Assembly: GCA_016790425.1 (NCBI GenBank)
Contig: JAEUPF010000096.1
Span: 1 to 32,618 of the forward strand
Length of the DNA stretch: 32,618 nt
Origin: Rubrivivax sp.
GTDB lineage: Bacteria > Pseudomonadota > Gammaproteobacteria > Burkholderiales > Burkholderiaceae_C
Direction: 5' to 3'
Under the pieces are notes generated by a model. That model saw only the letters and a program-made list of their open reading frames with translations, was not told the origin of the DNA and made no database searches. Below, in pieces: positions 8,806 through 19,230 of the stretch (position 1 is its first letter; every line of letters starts with the position of its first letter). Position numbers and translations under genes: made by a program.

Positions 8806-11025
8806 TCAGGCGGCCACCGCCGGCGGCGGCAACTGTCCGGGGGGCGTGGGCGTGAAGGCGGCGCGGGCGTTGAGCGGGAAGGTGCGCGGCTTGCGGCCCG
8901 TGGCGCGCGCGTAGGCGTTGCACATCGCGCCCGAGGGCGCCGACATCGCCACCTCGCCCATGCCGGCCACGGGGTCGCCGACATCGGGCATGACGATGAT
9001 CTCCACCGCCTTCGGGAAGTCGCGCTGCTTGGTGTAGCGGAACTGGTTGTAGCTGCCTTCCAGCGGCAGCCCGTCCTGGATCGTCAGCCCGGCGTTGAAG
9101 ACGAGGGTGATGGCGTCGGAGATGCCGCCCAGGCACTGCTGCTCGATGCCCGAGGGGCTGATCGGGCGGCCGACGTCGATGACGAGCGTGGCGCGCGTGA
9201 CCTTGCAGTTGTTGGGGTCGCGCCCGTCGAGCTCGACGATGCAGGCGCTGAACGAGCGCGATTCCATGTGCACCGCCACGCCCTGCGCGAAGCCGGCCGG
9301 CATCGACTTGCCCCACTGCGCCGCGCCGGCGCAGCGCTGCAGCACGGCGCGGGCGCGCGGCAGGCGCAGGAACTCCAGGCGGAAGGCCACCGGGTCCTTG
9401 TTCAGCGCCGCGGCCATCTCGTCGACCATGATCTCCTCGACGGTGCGCGCCGGGTTGATGTGCACCGAGCGGAACGACACCGTGTTCCAGTCCAGCCCGA
9501 CCGGGAACAGCAGCTTGGCGCTGACGCCGAAGTTGTACGGAGACGCCACCATCGTCTTGAAGAAGAACTCCTCGTAGCCGAGGTTGCCCAGCGGCGCCGG
9601 CGCGCCCGGCGGCAGCGAGCCGCCGAGCGCGGTGCCGATCTCGCCGTAGCCGTGGCGCGCATCGAGTCGCACGATGCCGATGCTCTGCTGGTAGCTGACC
9701 ACGTTGCCGGGCAGCAGCAGCGTGGGCGGCAGCAGCGTCGCGCGCACCTTGTGCACCTGCGGCGGGCGCAGCCGCGTGTGGCGGATGTCGTCGCTGCGGT
9801 GGTACATCAGCTTGCAGGGCCGGCCGGTGGCCTGCGAGACGTAGGCGGCGATCTGCACCGGGTCCCAGAACAGGCGGCGGCCGAACGAGCCGCCGCTGGG
9901 AACCACGTGCACCTTCACCTGCGTTTCGAGCAGGCCGAGGTCGGCGGCGATCGCCTGCTGCGTGACGATGGGCGTCTGCAGCCCGGCCCAGATCTCGGCG
10001 AACAAGCCGGCGCGCACGTCGGCGATGGCGCACTCCACTTCGAGCGGGCAGTGTGTCGCGGCGGGGAACGAGAACTCGGCATCGATCGCGATCTGGCCCG
10101 GGCCGGCGGGCAGCAGCGGCGGGATCGCCGCGCTCAGCGTCTGCTTCAGCGTCGCGTCGGTCTGGCCCTTGTTCGGGCCGTCGCCCCAGGTGATGTCGAG
10201 CGCGCGGCAGGCGTCCCACGCCTGGCCGAACGTTTCGGCCATCACCGCCACGCCCACCTGGCGCGGCACCACGGTGCCCCCGGGCGGCACGACGACGACG
10301 GCGAGCACGCCCGGCATCGCCTGCACCACGGCGAGGTTGTTGACGCTCACCACCGTGCCGCGGATCTGCGAGGGCATGCGCAGCATCGTCGGCTTGGCGC
10401 CCGGCACCGCCTGGTCCATCGTGAACTTCTTGCGCCCGGTGACGATGTCGCGCGCGTCGAGCTTGGTGACGCGCTTGCCGATCACCTGGAACTGCGAAGG
10501 ATCGCCCGGCGTGCCGGTGGTGGGCGGCAGCCCGGTGGCCAGCCGCGCCTTGGCGACCAGCGCGCCGATCACCGGCGCGAAGCAGCGCACCGACGAGGAG
10601 CCGCCGGTGATCTGGTTGTACATGAGCTCTGGCGACGCATCGGCCGAGACGACGCGCACCTTGTCCAGACCCACGTGCGCTTCCTCGGCGATCATCATCG
10701 CCAGCGCCGTGGAGATGCCGGTGCCTTGCTCCAGGCGCGGCAGCTCGAGCGTGTAGACGCCGTCGCCGTCGAGCGTGAGCTTCACCAGCGGCATCGTCGG
10801 CGCGCCGAACTGCACCAGCGAGTCGGCGACGTCGTAGTTGTCCACCGAGTCCGGCGGCGTCAGCGGCAGCGGCAGCGCGTGCGCCGGCGTCGCCAGCGGC
10901 AACGTCAGCCCGGCGGCGGCGGCGCTGCCCAGCGCCGAGCCGAGCAGCGTGCGGCGCTTCACCGCGAAGCCCGCGGCTGGAGGATCCTCGGCGGCAATGG
11001 GCAGGTCGGTTCGGGCGGTGCTCAT
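8806..11025 (-). CDS. Molybdopterin-binding subunit, IorB/aldehyde-oxidase type, Tat-exported
   Basis: The 739-residue large subunit carries a twin-arginine leader (V-K-R-R-T-L-L at 22-28, hydrophobic stretch to about 50, APAHA-type cleavage site), so a periplasmic location is expected. Molybdopterin-domain hallmarks include QGTGISTALAMMIAEEA, GGSSSVR, PSGGSFGRRLFWDP and a C-terminal GMGEVAMSAPSGAMCNA. E691 in GMGE is the likely catalytic glutamate. Family members oxidise N-heterocycles or aldehydes using water as the oxygen donor; the substrate is not predictable. An AAGGAG Shine-Dalgarno precedes the ATG. Neither a maturation factor (XdhC type) nor a cytochrome c subunit, often found with such genes, lies in the window. 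It is divergent from the Crp/Fnr-type regulator, with a near-palindromic site between them. Confidence 0.94.
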   Translation of the reverse strand: MSTARTDLPIAAEDPPAAGFAVKRRTLLGSALGSAAAAGLTLPLATPAHALPLPLTPPDSVDNYDVADSLVQFGAPTMPLVKLTLDGDGVYTLELPRLEQGTGISTALAMMIAEEAHVGLDKVRVVSADASPELMYNQITGGSSSVRCFAPVIGALVAKARLATGLPPTTGTPGDPSQFQVIGKRVTKLDARDIVTGRKKFTMDQAVPGAKPTMLRMPSQIRGTVVSVNNLAVVQAMPGVLAVVVVPPGGTVVPRQVGVAVMAETFGQAWDACRALDITWGDGPNKGQTDATLKQTLSAAIPPLLPAGPGQIAIDAEFSFPAATHCPLEVECAIADVRAGLFAEIWAGLQTPIVTQQAIAADLGLLETQVKVHVVPSGGSFGRRLFWDPVQIAAYVSQATGRPCKLMYHRSDDIRHTRLRPPQVHKVRATLLPPTLLLPGNVVSYQQSIGIVRLDARHGYGEIGTALGGSLPPGAPAPLGNLGYEEFFFKTMVASPYNFGVSAKLLFPVGLDWNTVSFRSVHINPARTVEEIMVDEMAAALNKDPVAFRLEFLRLPRARAVLQRCAGAAQWGKSMPAGFAQGVAVHMESRSFSACIVELDGRDPNNCKVTRATLVIDVGRPISPSGIEQQCLGGISDAITLVFNAGLTIQDGLPLEGSYNQFRYTKQRDFPKAVEIIVMPDVGDPVAGMGEVAMSAPSGAMCNAYARATGRKPRTFPLNARAAFTPTPPGQLPPPAVAA

Positions 11026-11133
11026 CGCGGACTCCTTGATGAAGTGAAGGACGGCGAACAGCGGGCAGCGAATGCGCGCAGCGCAGGCCGGTGTGCTGAT
11101 GCGGCGCGATGCTCGGTGCAATCGGGCCGCGAA

Positions 11134-11153
11134 GTTGTCATGCGCAAGACAAC
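11134..11153. promoter_or_regulatory. Candidate operator of the Crp/Fnr-family regulator
   Basis: GTTGTCATGCGCAAGACAAC is an 18-of-20 symmetric inverted repeat in the 228-bp region between the leftward ior genes and the rightward regulator gene. Length and spacing suit a Crp/Fnr dimer. Its half-site GTTGTC differs from the CRP (TGTGA) and FNR (TTGAT) sites. Placed at -41.5 for the leftward promoter it leaves a poor -10 candidate (GAGCAT, 11114-11109); for the rightward arm no -10 is visible at that spacing. Confidence 0.55.
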
Positions 11154-11253
11154 CCTGACAGCGCTTCGACGAGGGCGCCCGCGCGGACAGCGCGGCGCTG
11201 GGCATGGCAATTGCCGCTCCTGCGACACGACCACACGGATGAGGGAGGCGCGC

Positions 11254-12069
11254 ATGGCGCCGACGCTCGAGTCGATGATCCGCGGCAGCCTGTGGGCCGC
11301 CACGCTGCCGCCCGAGGAACTGGACCGCGTGGTGCGCGAGGCGCACGAGCGCAAGGTGCCGGTGGGCGGCCACGCGATGCGCTCGGGCGACGCGGCAGGG
11401 CTGTGGGTCGGCGTGATCGAGGGGCTGCTGAAGATGTCGGTGTCGCGCGCCGACGGCCGCCACTCCACGTTCACCGGCGTCACCACCGGCGGCTGGGCCG
11501 GCGAGGGCACCTTGCTGAAGGCGGGCAGCCACTGGCGCTACGACGGCATCGCGGTGCGGCCTTCGCGGCTGGCCTGCGTGCCGCGGCACACGTTCGAGCG
11601 GCTGGTGTCCACCTACATCACGTTCAACCGCTTCTTGCTGCAGCACATCAACGCGCGGCTGTCGCTGTTCATCGGCCTGGTGGAGTTCGACCGCCTGCTG
11701 GGCCCGGACGCGCGTGTCGCGCGTTGCCTGGCGAGCCTGCTCGACCCCGACCTCTACCCGCGCGCCGGCAACCACGTGCAGTTGAGCCAGGAGGAGATCG
11801 GCCTGCTCAGCGCGGTGTCGCGCCAGCGCGCCAACGAGTCGCTGCACCGGCTGGAGCGGGAGGGTCTGCTGCGCGTGGAATATGGTGGCGTGACGTTGCT
11901 CGACGTGGGCGGCCTGCGCGGCTACTGCGAAGAAGGCAGCGGCGGCAACGGCAGCAACGGCGGCAACGGCATGCGCCCGCCGCCGACGCTGGCGGCCAAG
12001 GCGTCGGCGACAGCGGAAACAAGAGGGGAAGCGAGAGGGTTGCCCGCCGCCGGAGGCGTGCCGGTTTGA
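11254..12069 (+). CDS. Crp/Fnr-family transcriptional regulator
   Basis: The 271-residue protein has a cNMP-like jelly roll (about 15-115), a dimer helix (about 115-150) and a Crp-type winged helix (about 155-225). The recognition helix reads SRQRANESLHRLE: the positions used by CRP (R, E, R in SRETVGR) or FNR are changed to R190, Q191 and E195, so a non-canonical operator is expected. The cAMP pocket motif and an N-terminal cysteine cluster are both missing, arguing against CRP-like cAMP binding or an FNR-like Fe-S switch. After the winged helix comes a Gly/Asn-rich tail (GGNGSNGGNG) of about 45 residues. ATG 11254 has GGGAGG at good spacing; ATG 11239 is an in-frame alternative. It lies 16 bp ahead of the MFS gene and is divergent from ior, so it probably controls one or both arms. 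Confidence 0.9.
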   Translation: MAPTLESMIRGSLWAATLPPEELDRVVREAHERKVPVGGHAMRSGDAAGLWVGVIEGLLKMSVSRADGRHSTFTGVTTGGWAGEGTLLKAGSHWRYDGIAVRPSRLACVPRHTFERLVSTYITFNRFLLQHINARLSLFIGLVEFDRLLGPDARVARCLASLLDPDLYPRAGNHVQLSQEEIGLLSAVSRQRANESLHRLEREGLLRVEYGGVTLLDVGGLRGYCEEGSGGNGSNGGNGMRPPPTLAAKASATAETRGEARGLPAAGGVPV

Positions 12070-12085
12070 GGCTACGCTCGGGCCC

Positions 12086-13312
12086 ATGCCCGAGGCTGAG
12101 CCTGCCGCTGCCGCCGCACCGGTCCCCGCGGCCGGCGACGAGCCGCGCTACGGCTGGGTGGTGGTGTGGGCCTGCTTCGCCGCGCTGGCGGTGATCTTCG
12201 GCATCGCCTACTCGTTCGCGGCGTTCTTCGAGTCGTTCGCGGCCGAGTTCGGCGCCGCGCGCGCGGACGTATCGCTCGTCTTCGGCGTCACCGGGCTCGT
12301 GTATTTCGCGCTCGGCGCCTTCGGCGGCATGCTGGCCGACCGCTTCGGGCCCCGCCGGGTGACGAGCGCCGGCATGCTGTGCATCGTCGCGGCGCTGGTG
12401 GCCGGCAGCCGCAGCAGCTCGATGGCGCAGGTGACGCTCGCCTACGGCGTCGTGCTGGGCCTGGGCGTGGCGCTCGTCTACACGCCCTCCATCGGCTGCG
12501 TGCAGCCGTGGTTCACGCGCCGGCGCGGGCTGGCCGCCGGCATCGCCAGCGCCGGCATCGGCGCCGGCACGCTGCTGGTGCCGCTGGCCGCCACGGCGGC
12601 GATCGCCCAGTGGCACTGGCGCGGTGCGATGCTCGCGCTGGCGGCGTTCGTCGCCGCGGTCGGGCTCGCTTCGACGCTGCTGTTGCGGCCGGCGCCCACC
12701 GCGCGCCGCGTGGCTGGCGCGGTGGTGCCGGGCGTGCCGCTCGGCCCGGCGCTGGCGAGCGCGCGCTTCCGCTGGCTGTACGTGATGTGCCTGGCGGGCG
12801 CGCCGAGCATGTTCGTGCCGTTCGCGCACCTGTCGGCTTCGGCGCGCGACCTCGGCATCGCCGAGGCGCAGGCGGTCGGCCTCGTGGGCCTCATCGGCAT
12901 CGGCAGCCTCTGTGGCCGCTTCGGCGTCGGCTGGCTCGCCGACCATCTCGGCCGCGGTCCGGCGCTGGTGGCGGTGATGGCATCGCTGGGCGCTTCGATG
13001 CTGCTGTGGCTGGTGGCGCCGGGCTACGCGACGCTGGCCGTGTTCGCGCTGTGGATGGGCCTGAGCTACGGCGGCAGCGTCTCGCTGATGCCCGCACTGT
13101 GCATGGACTTTTTCGGCGCCCGTGCGGTGAGCTCGATCATCGGCACGCTGTACAGCGGCGCGGCGCTGGGCAACCTCGCCGGGCCGTGGCTGGCCGGGCG
13201 CGTGTTCGACGCCAGCGGCAGCTATGCGCCGGTGATCGCCGCCTGCGCGGCGCTGTCGGCACTGGCCACCTATGCGGCCCGGCGGGCGACAATGCCCGCT
13301 GACGCCCGCTGA
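12086..13312 (+). CDS. MFS transporter, monocarboxylate/oxalate-formate (MCT/OFA)-like
   Basis: The 408-residue protein has about twelve hydrophobic segments, the MFS loop motif GGMLADRFGPRR between helices 2 and 3, and its second-half counterpart GVGWLADHLGRGP. The opening pattern RYGWVVVWACFAALAVIFG and the CVQPWFTRRRGLAAGIASAG loop are characteristic of the MCT/OFA branch, whose members carry small carboxylates. Import of a carboxylic acid would fit the acyl-CoA synthetase encoded next; this is inference from position. The gene begins 16 bp after the regulator stop, so the two are likely one transcript. Its final codons and stop lie inside a 10-bp tandem repeat, so the C-terminal residues MPADAR are partly repeat-encoded. 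Confidence 0.9.
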   Translation: MPEAEPAAAAAPVPAAGDEPRYGWVVVWACFAALAVIFGIAYSFAAFFESFAAEFGAARADVSLVFGVTGLVYFALGAFGGMLADRFGPRRVTSAGMLCIVAALVAGSRSSSMAQVTLAYGVVLGLGVALVYTPSIGCVQPWFTRRRGLAAGIASAGIGAGTLLVPLAATAAIAQWHWRGAMLALAAFVAAVGLASTLLLRPAPTARRVAGAVVPGVPLGPALASARFRWLYVMCLAGAPSMFVPFAHLSASARDLGIAEAQAVGLVGLIGIGSLCGRFGVGWLADHLGRGPALVAVMASLGASMLLWLVAPGYATLAVFALWMGLSYGGSVSLMPALCMDFFGARAVSSIIGTLYSGAALGNLAGPWLAGRVFDASGSYAPVIAACAALSALATYAARRATMPADAR

Positions 13313-13329
13313 CGCCCGCTGACGCCCGC
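13294..13329. repeat. 10-bp tandem repeat overlapping the MFS stop codon
   Basis: The unit GACGCCCGCT is repeated about 3.5 times across the 3' end of the MFS gene, so CGCTGA recurs every 10 bp. Because 10 is not a multiple of three, changes in copy number would alter the last residues and the stop used. A second short repeat (GCACCGCGGG, two copies) follows at about 13350-13369. Confidence 0.8.
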
Positions 13330-13443
13330 AGCCTGGTGCGCCCCGGGGCACCGCGGGGCACCGCGGGGCAGACGCCGCGGGCCCGCAGAAGAAGACAACG
13401 CAAGCAACGACGACAACGCCAAACGACGAGGGAACCCACCACC

Positions 13444-15135
13444 ATGAGCCGCCTCATCCTCGACCACGTGCTCGACCACGAAGCGAACCGCGCCGGCCAG
13501 GTCTTCTTCACCCAGCCCACCGGCGGCGGCAACGTCGTCGACTACACCTGGGGCCAGGTGGTCGGCGAAGCGCGCCGCATGGCTGCGCATCTGCAGTCGC
13601 TGGGCCTGCCGCGCGGCGCCCGCGTGGCCATCCTGTCGAAGAACTGCGCCCACTTCATCATGGCCGAGCTGGCCATCTGGCTCGGCGGCTACACGACGGT
13701 GGCGATCTTCCCCACCGAGACCGCGGAGACCATCCAGTACGTGCTCGGGCACAGCGAGTCGAGCGCGCTGTTCGTCGGCAAGCTCGACACCTGGCCCGCG
13801 CAGCAGCCGGGCGTGCCGAAGGGCATGCCGTGCATCGCCTTCCCGCTGGCGCCGGCCGAGGCGAAGCGCGACTTCGAGGGCTGGGACGCCATCGTCGCGC
13901 GCACCGCGCCGCTGGCCGGGCGCATCACGCGCGGCGCCGATGAACTGGCGATGCTGATCTACACCTCGGGGTCCACCGGCACGCCCAAGGGCGTGATGAA
14001 CACCTTCGGCGCCTTCTCGTGGGCGGCGGCGGCCGCTGCCGATTTCGCGCGCCAGCGTGTCGGCGCCAACGCCGAGCGGCGCGTCATCTCGTACCTGCCG
14101 CTGGCGCACAGCTTCGAGCGCACGTGGATCGAAGGCGCCACGCTCGTCGAAGGGACGACGCAGATGTTCTTCGCCGACACGCTGGCCTCGTTCGTCGAGG
14201 ACGTGAAGCGGGCGCGGCCGACGCTGTTCATCTCGGTGCCGCGGCTATGGCTGAAGTTCCAGCAGGGCGTGTTCTCGAAGATGCCGCCGGCCAAGCTCGA
14301 GCGGCTGTTGAAGATCCCGATCCTCGGCCGCATCGTTGCCAAGAAGGTGCTCGCGGGGCTCGGTCTGGACGCGGTGATCTACGCCGGCAGCGGCTCGGCG
14401 CCGCTGCCGCCGGAGCTGATCAAGTGGTACCTGCGCCTGGGCCTCAAGCTCGGCGAGGGCTACGGCATGACCGAGGACAACTCGGTCTCGCACACGTCGC
14501 TGCTGGAAGTGCCGGGCGCCGCCGAACCGGGCTGGGTGGGCGTGCCGATGAAGGGCGTGGAGGTCAAGCTCAGCGACGAAGGCGAAGTGCTGATCAAGTC
14601 GCCCGGCCAGTTCAGCGGCTACTACAAGCAGCCCGAACTCACCGCTGCGTCGTTCACCGAGGACGGCTTCTTCCGCACCGGCGACCTCGGCGAGCGGCGG
14701 CCGAACGGCCTGCTGAAGATCACCGGCCGCGCCAAGGAACTGTTCAAGACCGCCAAGGGCAAGTACGTCGCGCCCGCGCCGATCGAGAACCGGCTGCTCG
14801 CGCACCCGCTGGTCGAGTCGTGCATGGTCTCGGGGGTCGGCATGAGCGCGGCCTACGCGCTGGTGGTGCCGGCCGAGGAGATGCGCCCGCGCCTGGCCGA
14901 CCCCGCCGCGCGCGAGCAGTTCGAAGGCGAAATGGCAGCGCTGCTCGAGCGCGTCAACGGCGAAGTGGCCGACTACGAGCAGCTCGCCATGCTGGTGCTG
15001 GCGCGCGAGGCGTGGACGATCGAGTCGGGCACGCTGACGCCGACGATGAAGATCAAGAGGAGCCGCATCGAAGCCAACGTGGCCCCGAGCGTCGAAGGCT
15101 GGTACGCGGCGCGGAAGCCGGTGCTGTGGGCCTGA
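13444..15135 (+). CDS. AMP-forming acyl-CoA synthetase (long-chain-type)
   Basis: This 563-residue ANL-superfamily enzyme activates a carboxylic acid via an acyl-AMP to the CoA thioester. Motifs: P-loop [11 protein letters not shown] (173-183), [11 protein letters not shown] typical of the long-chain/very-long-chain FACS branch, [14 protein letters not shown] (T343, E344), FFRTGDLGE, and catalytic K536 in LTPTMKIKR. Bacterial relatives are usually labelled FadD-like or AMP-dependent synthetase, so chain length cannot be assigned safely. The ATG at 13444 follows GAGGGA and directly precedes the conserved N-terminus; a frame extension upstream has no family character. It lies 131 bp after the MFS gene and 21 bp before the ThDP lyase gene, so it probably supplies the CoA ester for that enzyme. 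Confidence 0.93.
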   Translation: MSRLILDHVLDHEANRAGQVFFTQPTGGGNVVDYTWGQVVGEARRMAAHLQSLGLPRGARVAILSKNCAHFIMAELAIWLGGYTTVAIFPTETAETIQYVLGHSESSALFVGKLDTWPAQQPGVPKGMPCIAFPLAPAEAKRDFEGWDAIVARTAPLAGRITRGADELAMLIYTSGSTGTPKGVMNTFGAFSWAAAAAADFARQRVGANAERRVISYLPLAHSFERTWIEGATLVEGTTQMFFADTLASFVEDVKRARPTLFISVPRLWLKFQQGVFSKMPPAKLERLLKIPILGRIVAKKVLAGLGLDAVIYAGSGSAPLPPELIKWYLRLGLKLGEGYGMTEDNSVSHTSLLEVPGAAEPGWVGVPMKGVEVKLSDEGEVLIKSPGQFSGYYKQPELTAASFTEDGFFRTGDLGERRPNGLLKITGRAKELFKTAKGKYVAPAPIENRLLAHPLVESCMVSGVGMSAAYALVVPAEEMRPRLADPAAREQFEGEMAALLERVNGEVADYEQLAMLVLAREAWTIESGTLTPTMKIKRSRIEANVAPSVEGWYAARKPVLWA

Positions 15136-15156
15136 AGCGGGTTCCCCCGGCACCCG

Positions 15157-16971
<1,815 letters not shown>

Positions 16972-17036
16972 GTTTCGTCGCGCGCCCTCGGCGCGCAGCG
17001 TCCGATCGAACTGATGCCGGAAGGAAGGGCCGCGCG

Positions 17037-17696
17037 ATGCCCATCGACCCGAAAGCCCTGCTGCCGCTGAATGCCGCGGTGCTGTCCGACACGCTGGACA
17101 GCCTCGGCCTTGCGCAGCAGGCGATGAAGCCGTTCATGCGGCCCCTGGACGACACGCTGGTGCTCGTCGGCCGCGCGCGCACCGGCTTGTACATGCCGGT
17201 GTATGCGCCGCCGGCCGCGGGCGAGAACCCCTACGAGGTGGAGATCGCGCTCGTCGACGACCTGCGGCCCGGCGAGGTGGTCGTGCTCGCCTGCGACGGC
17301 CCCAGCGAGCGCATCGCGCCGTGGGGCGAACTGCTGTCCACGGCCAGCCGCGCGCGCGGCGCCGCCGGCTGCGTCACCGACGGCCTGGTGCGCGACGTGC
17401 GGCAGATCCGCCAGATGCGCTTTCCGGTCTTCGCCGGCGGCATCGGCCCGCTGGACACCAAGGGCCGCGCACGCATGGTCGAGCGCGACGTGACGGTGCA
17501 ATGCGCCGGCGTCACCGTTCGCCCGGGCGACCTCGTGTTCGGCGATGTCGACGGCGTCGTCGTCATTGCGCAGGACGTGGAGGCCGAGGTCGTGCGGCAG
17601 GCGCTGGCGAAGGTGAGCGGCGAGACCGATACGCGCGCGGCGCTGGAACGCGGCGAGAAGCTCGCCGATGTGTTCCGCCGGCTGGGGATCCTGTAG
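17037..17696 (+). CDS. RraA-like / 4-hydroxy-4-methyl-2-oxoglutarate aldolase-like protein
   Basis: The 219-residue protein belongs to the RraA/HMG-aldolase fold (SDTLDSLG near the start, GELLSTASRARGAAGCVTDGLVRD at 97-120, GDLVFGDVDGVVVIAQ near 175). Class II HMG/CHA aldolases use a D-X20-R-D metal and pyruvate site; here the spacing is kept but the first residue is E98 (E98-X20-R119-D120). Either an aldolase or an oxaloacetate-decarboxylase activity, giving pyruvate, is plausible. A role as an RNase E inhibitor is less likely given the catabolic context. A strong AAGGAAGGG lies before ATG 17037. It is 65 bp after the ThDP lyase and is the last gene of the rightward cluster. Confidence 0.88.
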   Translation: MPIDPKALLPLNAAVLSDTLDSLGLAQQAMKPFMRPLDDTLVLVGRARTGLYMPVYAPPAAGENPYEVEIALVDDLRPGEVVVLACDGPSERIAPWGELLSTASRARGAAGCVTDGLVRDVRQIRQMRFPVFAGGIGPLDTKGRARMVERDVTVQCAGVTVRPGDLVFGDVDGVVVIAQDVEAEVVRQALAKVSGETDTRAALERGEKLADVFRRLGIL

Positions 17697-17703
17697 ATCG
17701 GTC

Positions 17704-17729
17704 GGCCGGGCCCCGAGCCCGGGCCGGCC
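17704..17729. terminator. GC-rich hairpin between convergent genes
   Basis: GGCCGG (17704-17709) and CCGGCC (17724-17729) enclose further complementary CCC/GGG bases with one bulge. It fills the 50-bp gap between the RraA-like gene (+) and the caspase gene (-), and could serve as a bidirectional terminator. No T-run on either side. Confidence 0.45.
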
Positions 17730-17746
17730 GCCGCGCCGCCGCTTTC

Positions 17747-19177
17747 CTACCGCGCCAGCCGCGACACCACGAGCTGGTCGCCCACCAGCGAGCCGTATTC
17801 CCAAGGCTCCTGCCGTTGCCCGGTGGCGGCGAGCACCGCCTGGCGCACGCGGCGCAGCACGAGGGCGATGTCTTCGGGCGCGTCCAGGTGCTGCAGCAGC
17901 GCGGTGGTGTAGGGGCTGTTGCGGCCGCTGCCGTCCTCGGCGGTGGAACCGTCGCGGGTGGCGTACGACAGCAGCGTGCCGCTGACCGTGGACACCGGTG
18001 CCAGCCCGGTGCCGGCGCCGCTGCGCGTGCTGCGCAGCGAGCGCGACAGCGGGTTGTCGCGGCAGGCGTCGAGGAACACCACGCGCGTGCCGGCGGGCAG
18101 GTAGTCCAGCGCGTCGTCCAGCGACACCGTGTTCAGCTTCACCGTGCCCACGCTGGCGGCGTCGCTGGTCATGTCCACCGGCACGATGTAGTTGATGCCG
18201 CCCACCTGCAGCCCGTGGCCGGCGTAGAAGAAGAGGTTGACGTCGTAGCCGGTGGCGCGCTTCTGGAACTCGGTGAGCGCGCGCACGAGGGCCGAACGAT
18301 CGACGTCCTGGTACAGGTCGACCTCGATGCCGTAGCCGCGCAGCTTGGCGGCGATGGCCTGGGCGTCGCGCGGCGGGTTGGGCAGCGCGCCGAGCTGCGT
18401 GTAGCGGCCGTTGCCGATGACGAGCGCGCGCGCGCGCCGGGGTTTGGCCGGCGCCGTGTCGGTGCTGCCCGCGGCCGGCCGCGTGCGCGCCACCTGGTCG
18501 CGCAGCGAATCGAGCTGCGCGCGCAACTCGGCCAGCTCGGTGGCGGTGGCATCGGGGCGGGCGCCGGCGGCGGTGGCCGCGGGGGGCGAGGGCGAAGCGG
18601 GTGCCGCCGCGTCGCGCGCCGTGGTCGCCGTGGGTTGCCTCGCAGCGGGCGGGGCCGGCGGCGGGGTGGCGGCGGCCGTGCCGGGCGCAGGCGTTGCCGC
18701 CGCCGTGGCGGCGGCAGCCAGCGCTGCGGGCCGTTCGGCATAGGCGGCGAACTGCGCCGCCGTCAGCGGCGAGCGGCCGTCCACCAGCACCAGCCGGCAC
18801 TGGCAATCGGCGCTGGCGCCGCGGTTGCGCAGGCGGCAGTCGGTGAGCGCCTTGTCGCTGCGCTGCGAGGAGTCGCCGGCCAGGCCGGTGGCGGTGACGG
18901 CGCCCAGCAGCACGCCGACGCCCACCGAGCGCTTGCACTGCGGCAGCGAAGGCGTCGCCGCCACCGAGTAGTAGCCGTTCGATGGCACGACGCGGCGCAG
19001 GTCGGCGCCGAACTGCCCCACCACGTCGTCGTTGGCCAGCGCATGGTCGGTGAGGCACGAGCGGGCGCCGTCGGCGAAGGCGATGCGATAGCGGTCGGGG
19101 CAGTCGGCGCTGCGTGCCTGCAAGGGCGCAAGCAGGAGCAGCACGAACGCGGCAGCGAGGGCGGCGAGGCGGTTCAC
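17747..19177 (-). CDS. Secreted caspase-family (C14) cysteine peptidase
   Basis: The 476-residue protein has a Sec signal peptide (MNRLAALAAAFVLLLLAPLQ, cleavage near ARS-A23). A cysteine-containing N-terminal region (about 25-145, with CRLRNRGASADCQCRL) and an Ala/Pro-rich linker (about 145-220) follow. A short coiled coil (TELAELRAQLDSLRDQVA) leads to the caspase p20-type domain (about 248-476). The catalytic dyad is visible: H321 in FYAGHGLQV and C372 in FLDACRDNP. Bacterial members cleave after basic or acidic residues; the acidic or basic preference cannot be read here. The start is a GTG at 19177, chosen because it gives a complete signal peptide. Periplasmic or cell-surface action is inferred. 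Convergent with the RraA-like gene; no operon partner. The N-terminal domain is not one I recognise. Confidence 0.92.
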   Translation of the reverse strand: MNRLAALAAAFVLLLLAPLQARSADCPDRYRIAFADGARSCLTDHALANDDVVGQFGADLRRVVPSNGYYSVAATPSLPQCKRSVGVGVLLGAVTATGLAGDSSQRSDKALTDCRLRNRGASADCQCRLVLVDGRSPLTAAQFAAYAERPAALAAAATAAATPAPGTAAATPPPAPPAARQPTATTARDAAAPASPSPPAATAAGARPDATATELAELRAQLDSLRDQVARTRPAAGSTDTAPAKPRRARALVIGNGRYTQLGALPNPPRDAQAIAAKLRGYGIEVDLYQDVDRSALVRALTEFQKRATGYDVNLFFYAGHGLQVGGINYIVPVDMTSDAASVGTVKLNTVSLDDALDYLPAGTRVVFLDACRDNPLSRSLRSTRSGAGTGLAPVSTVSGTLLSYATRDGSTAEDGSGRNSPYTTALLQHLDAPEDIALVLRRVRQAVLAATGQRQEPWEYGSLVGDQLVVSRLAR

Positions 19178-19230
19178 GCGGCGATGCTAGCGCCGCAAGG
19201 CGCGCCTGAACATCGCTCGTCGAGCCGAGA

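Noticed and set aside
13313-13443. Regulatory RNA or promoter between the MFS and acyl-CoA synthetase genes
   Set aside because: The gap holds only short GC-rich repeats (10-bp units) and no convincing -35/-10 pair or conserved RNA structure that I can support.
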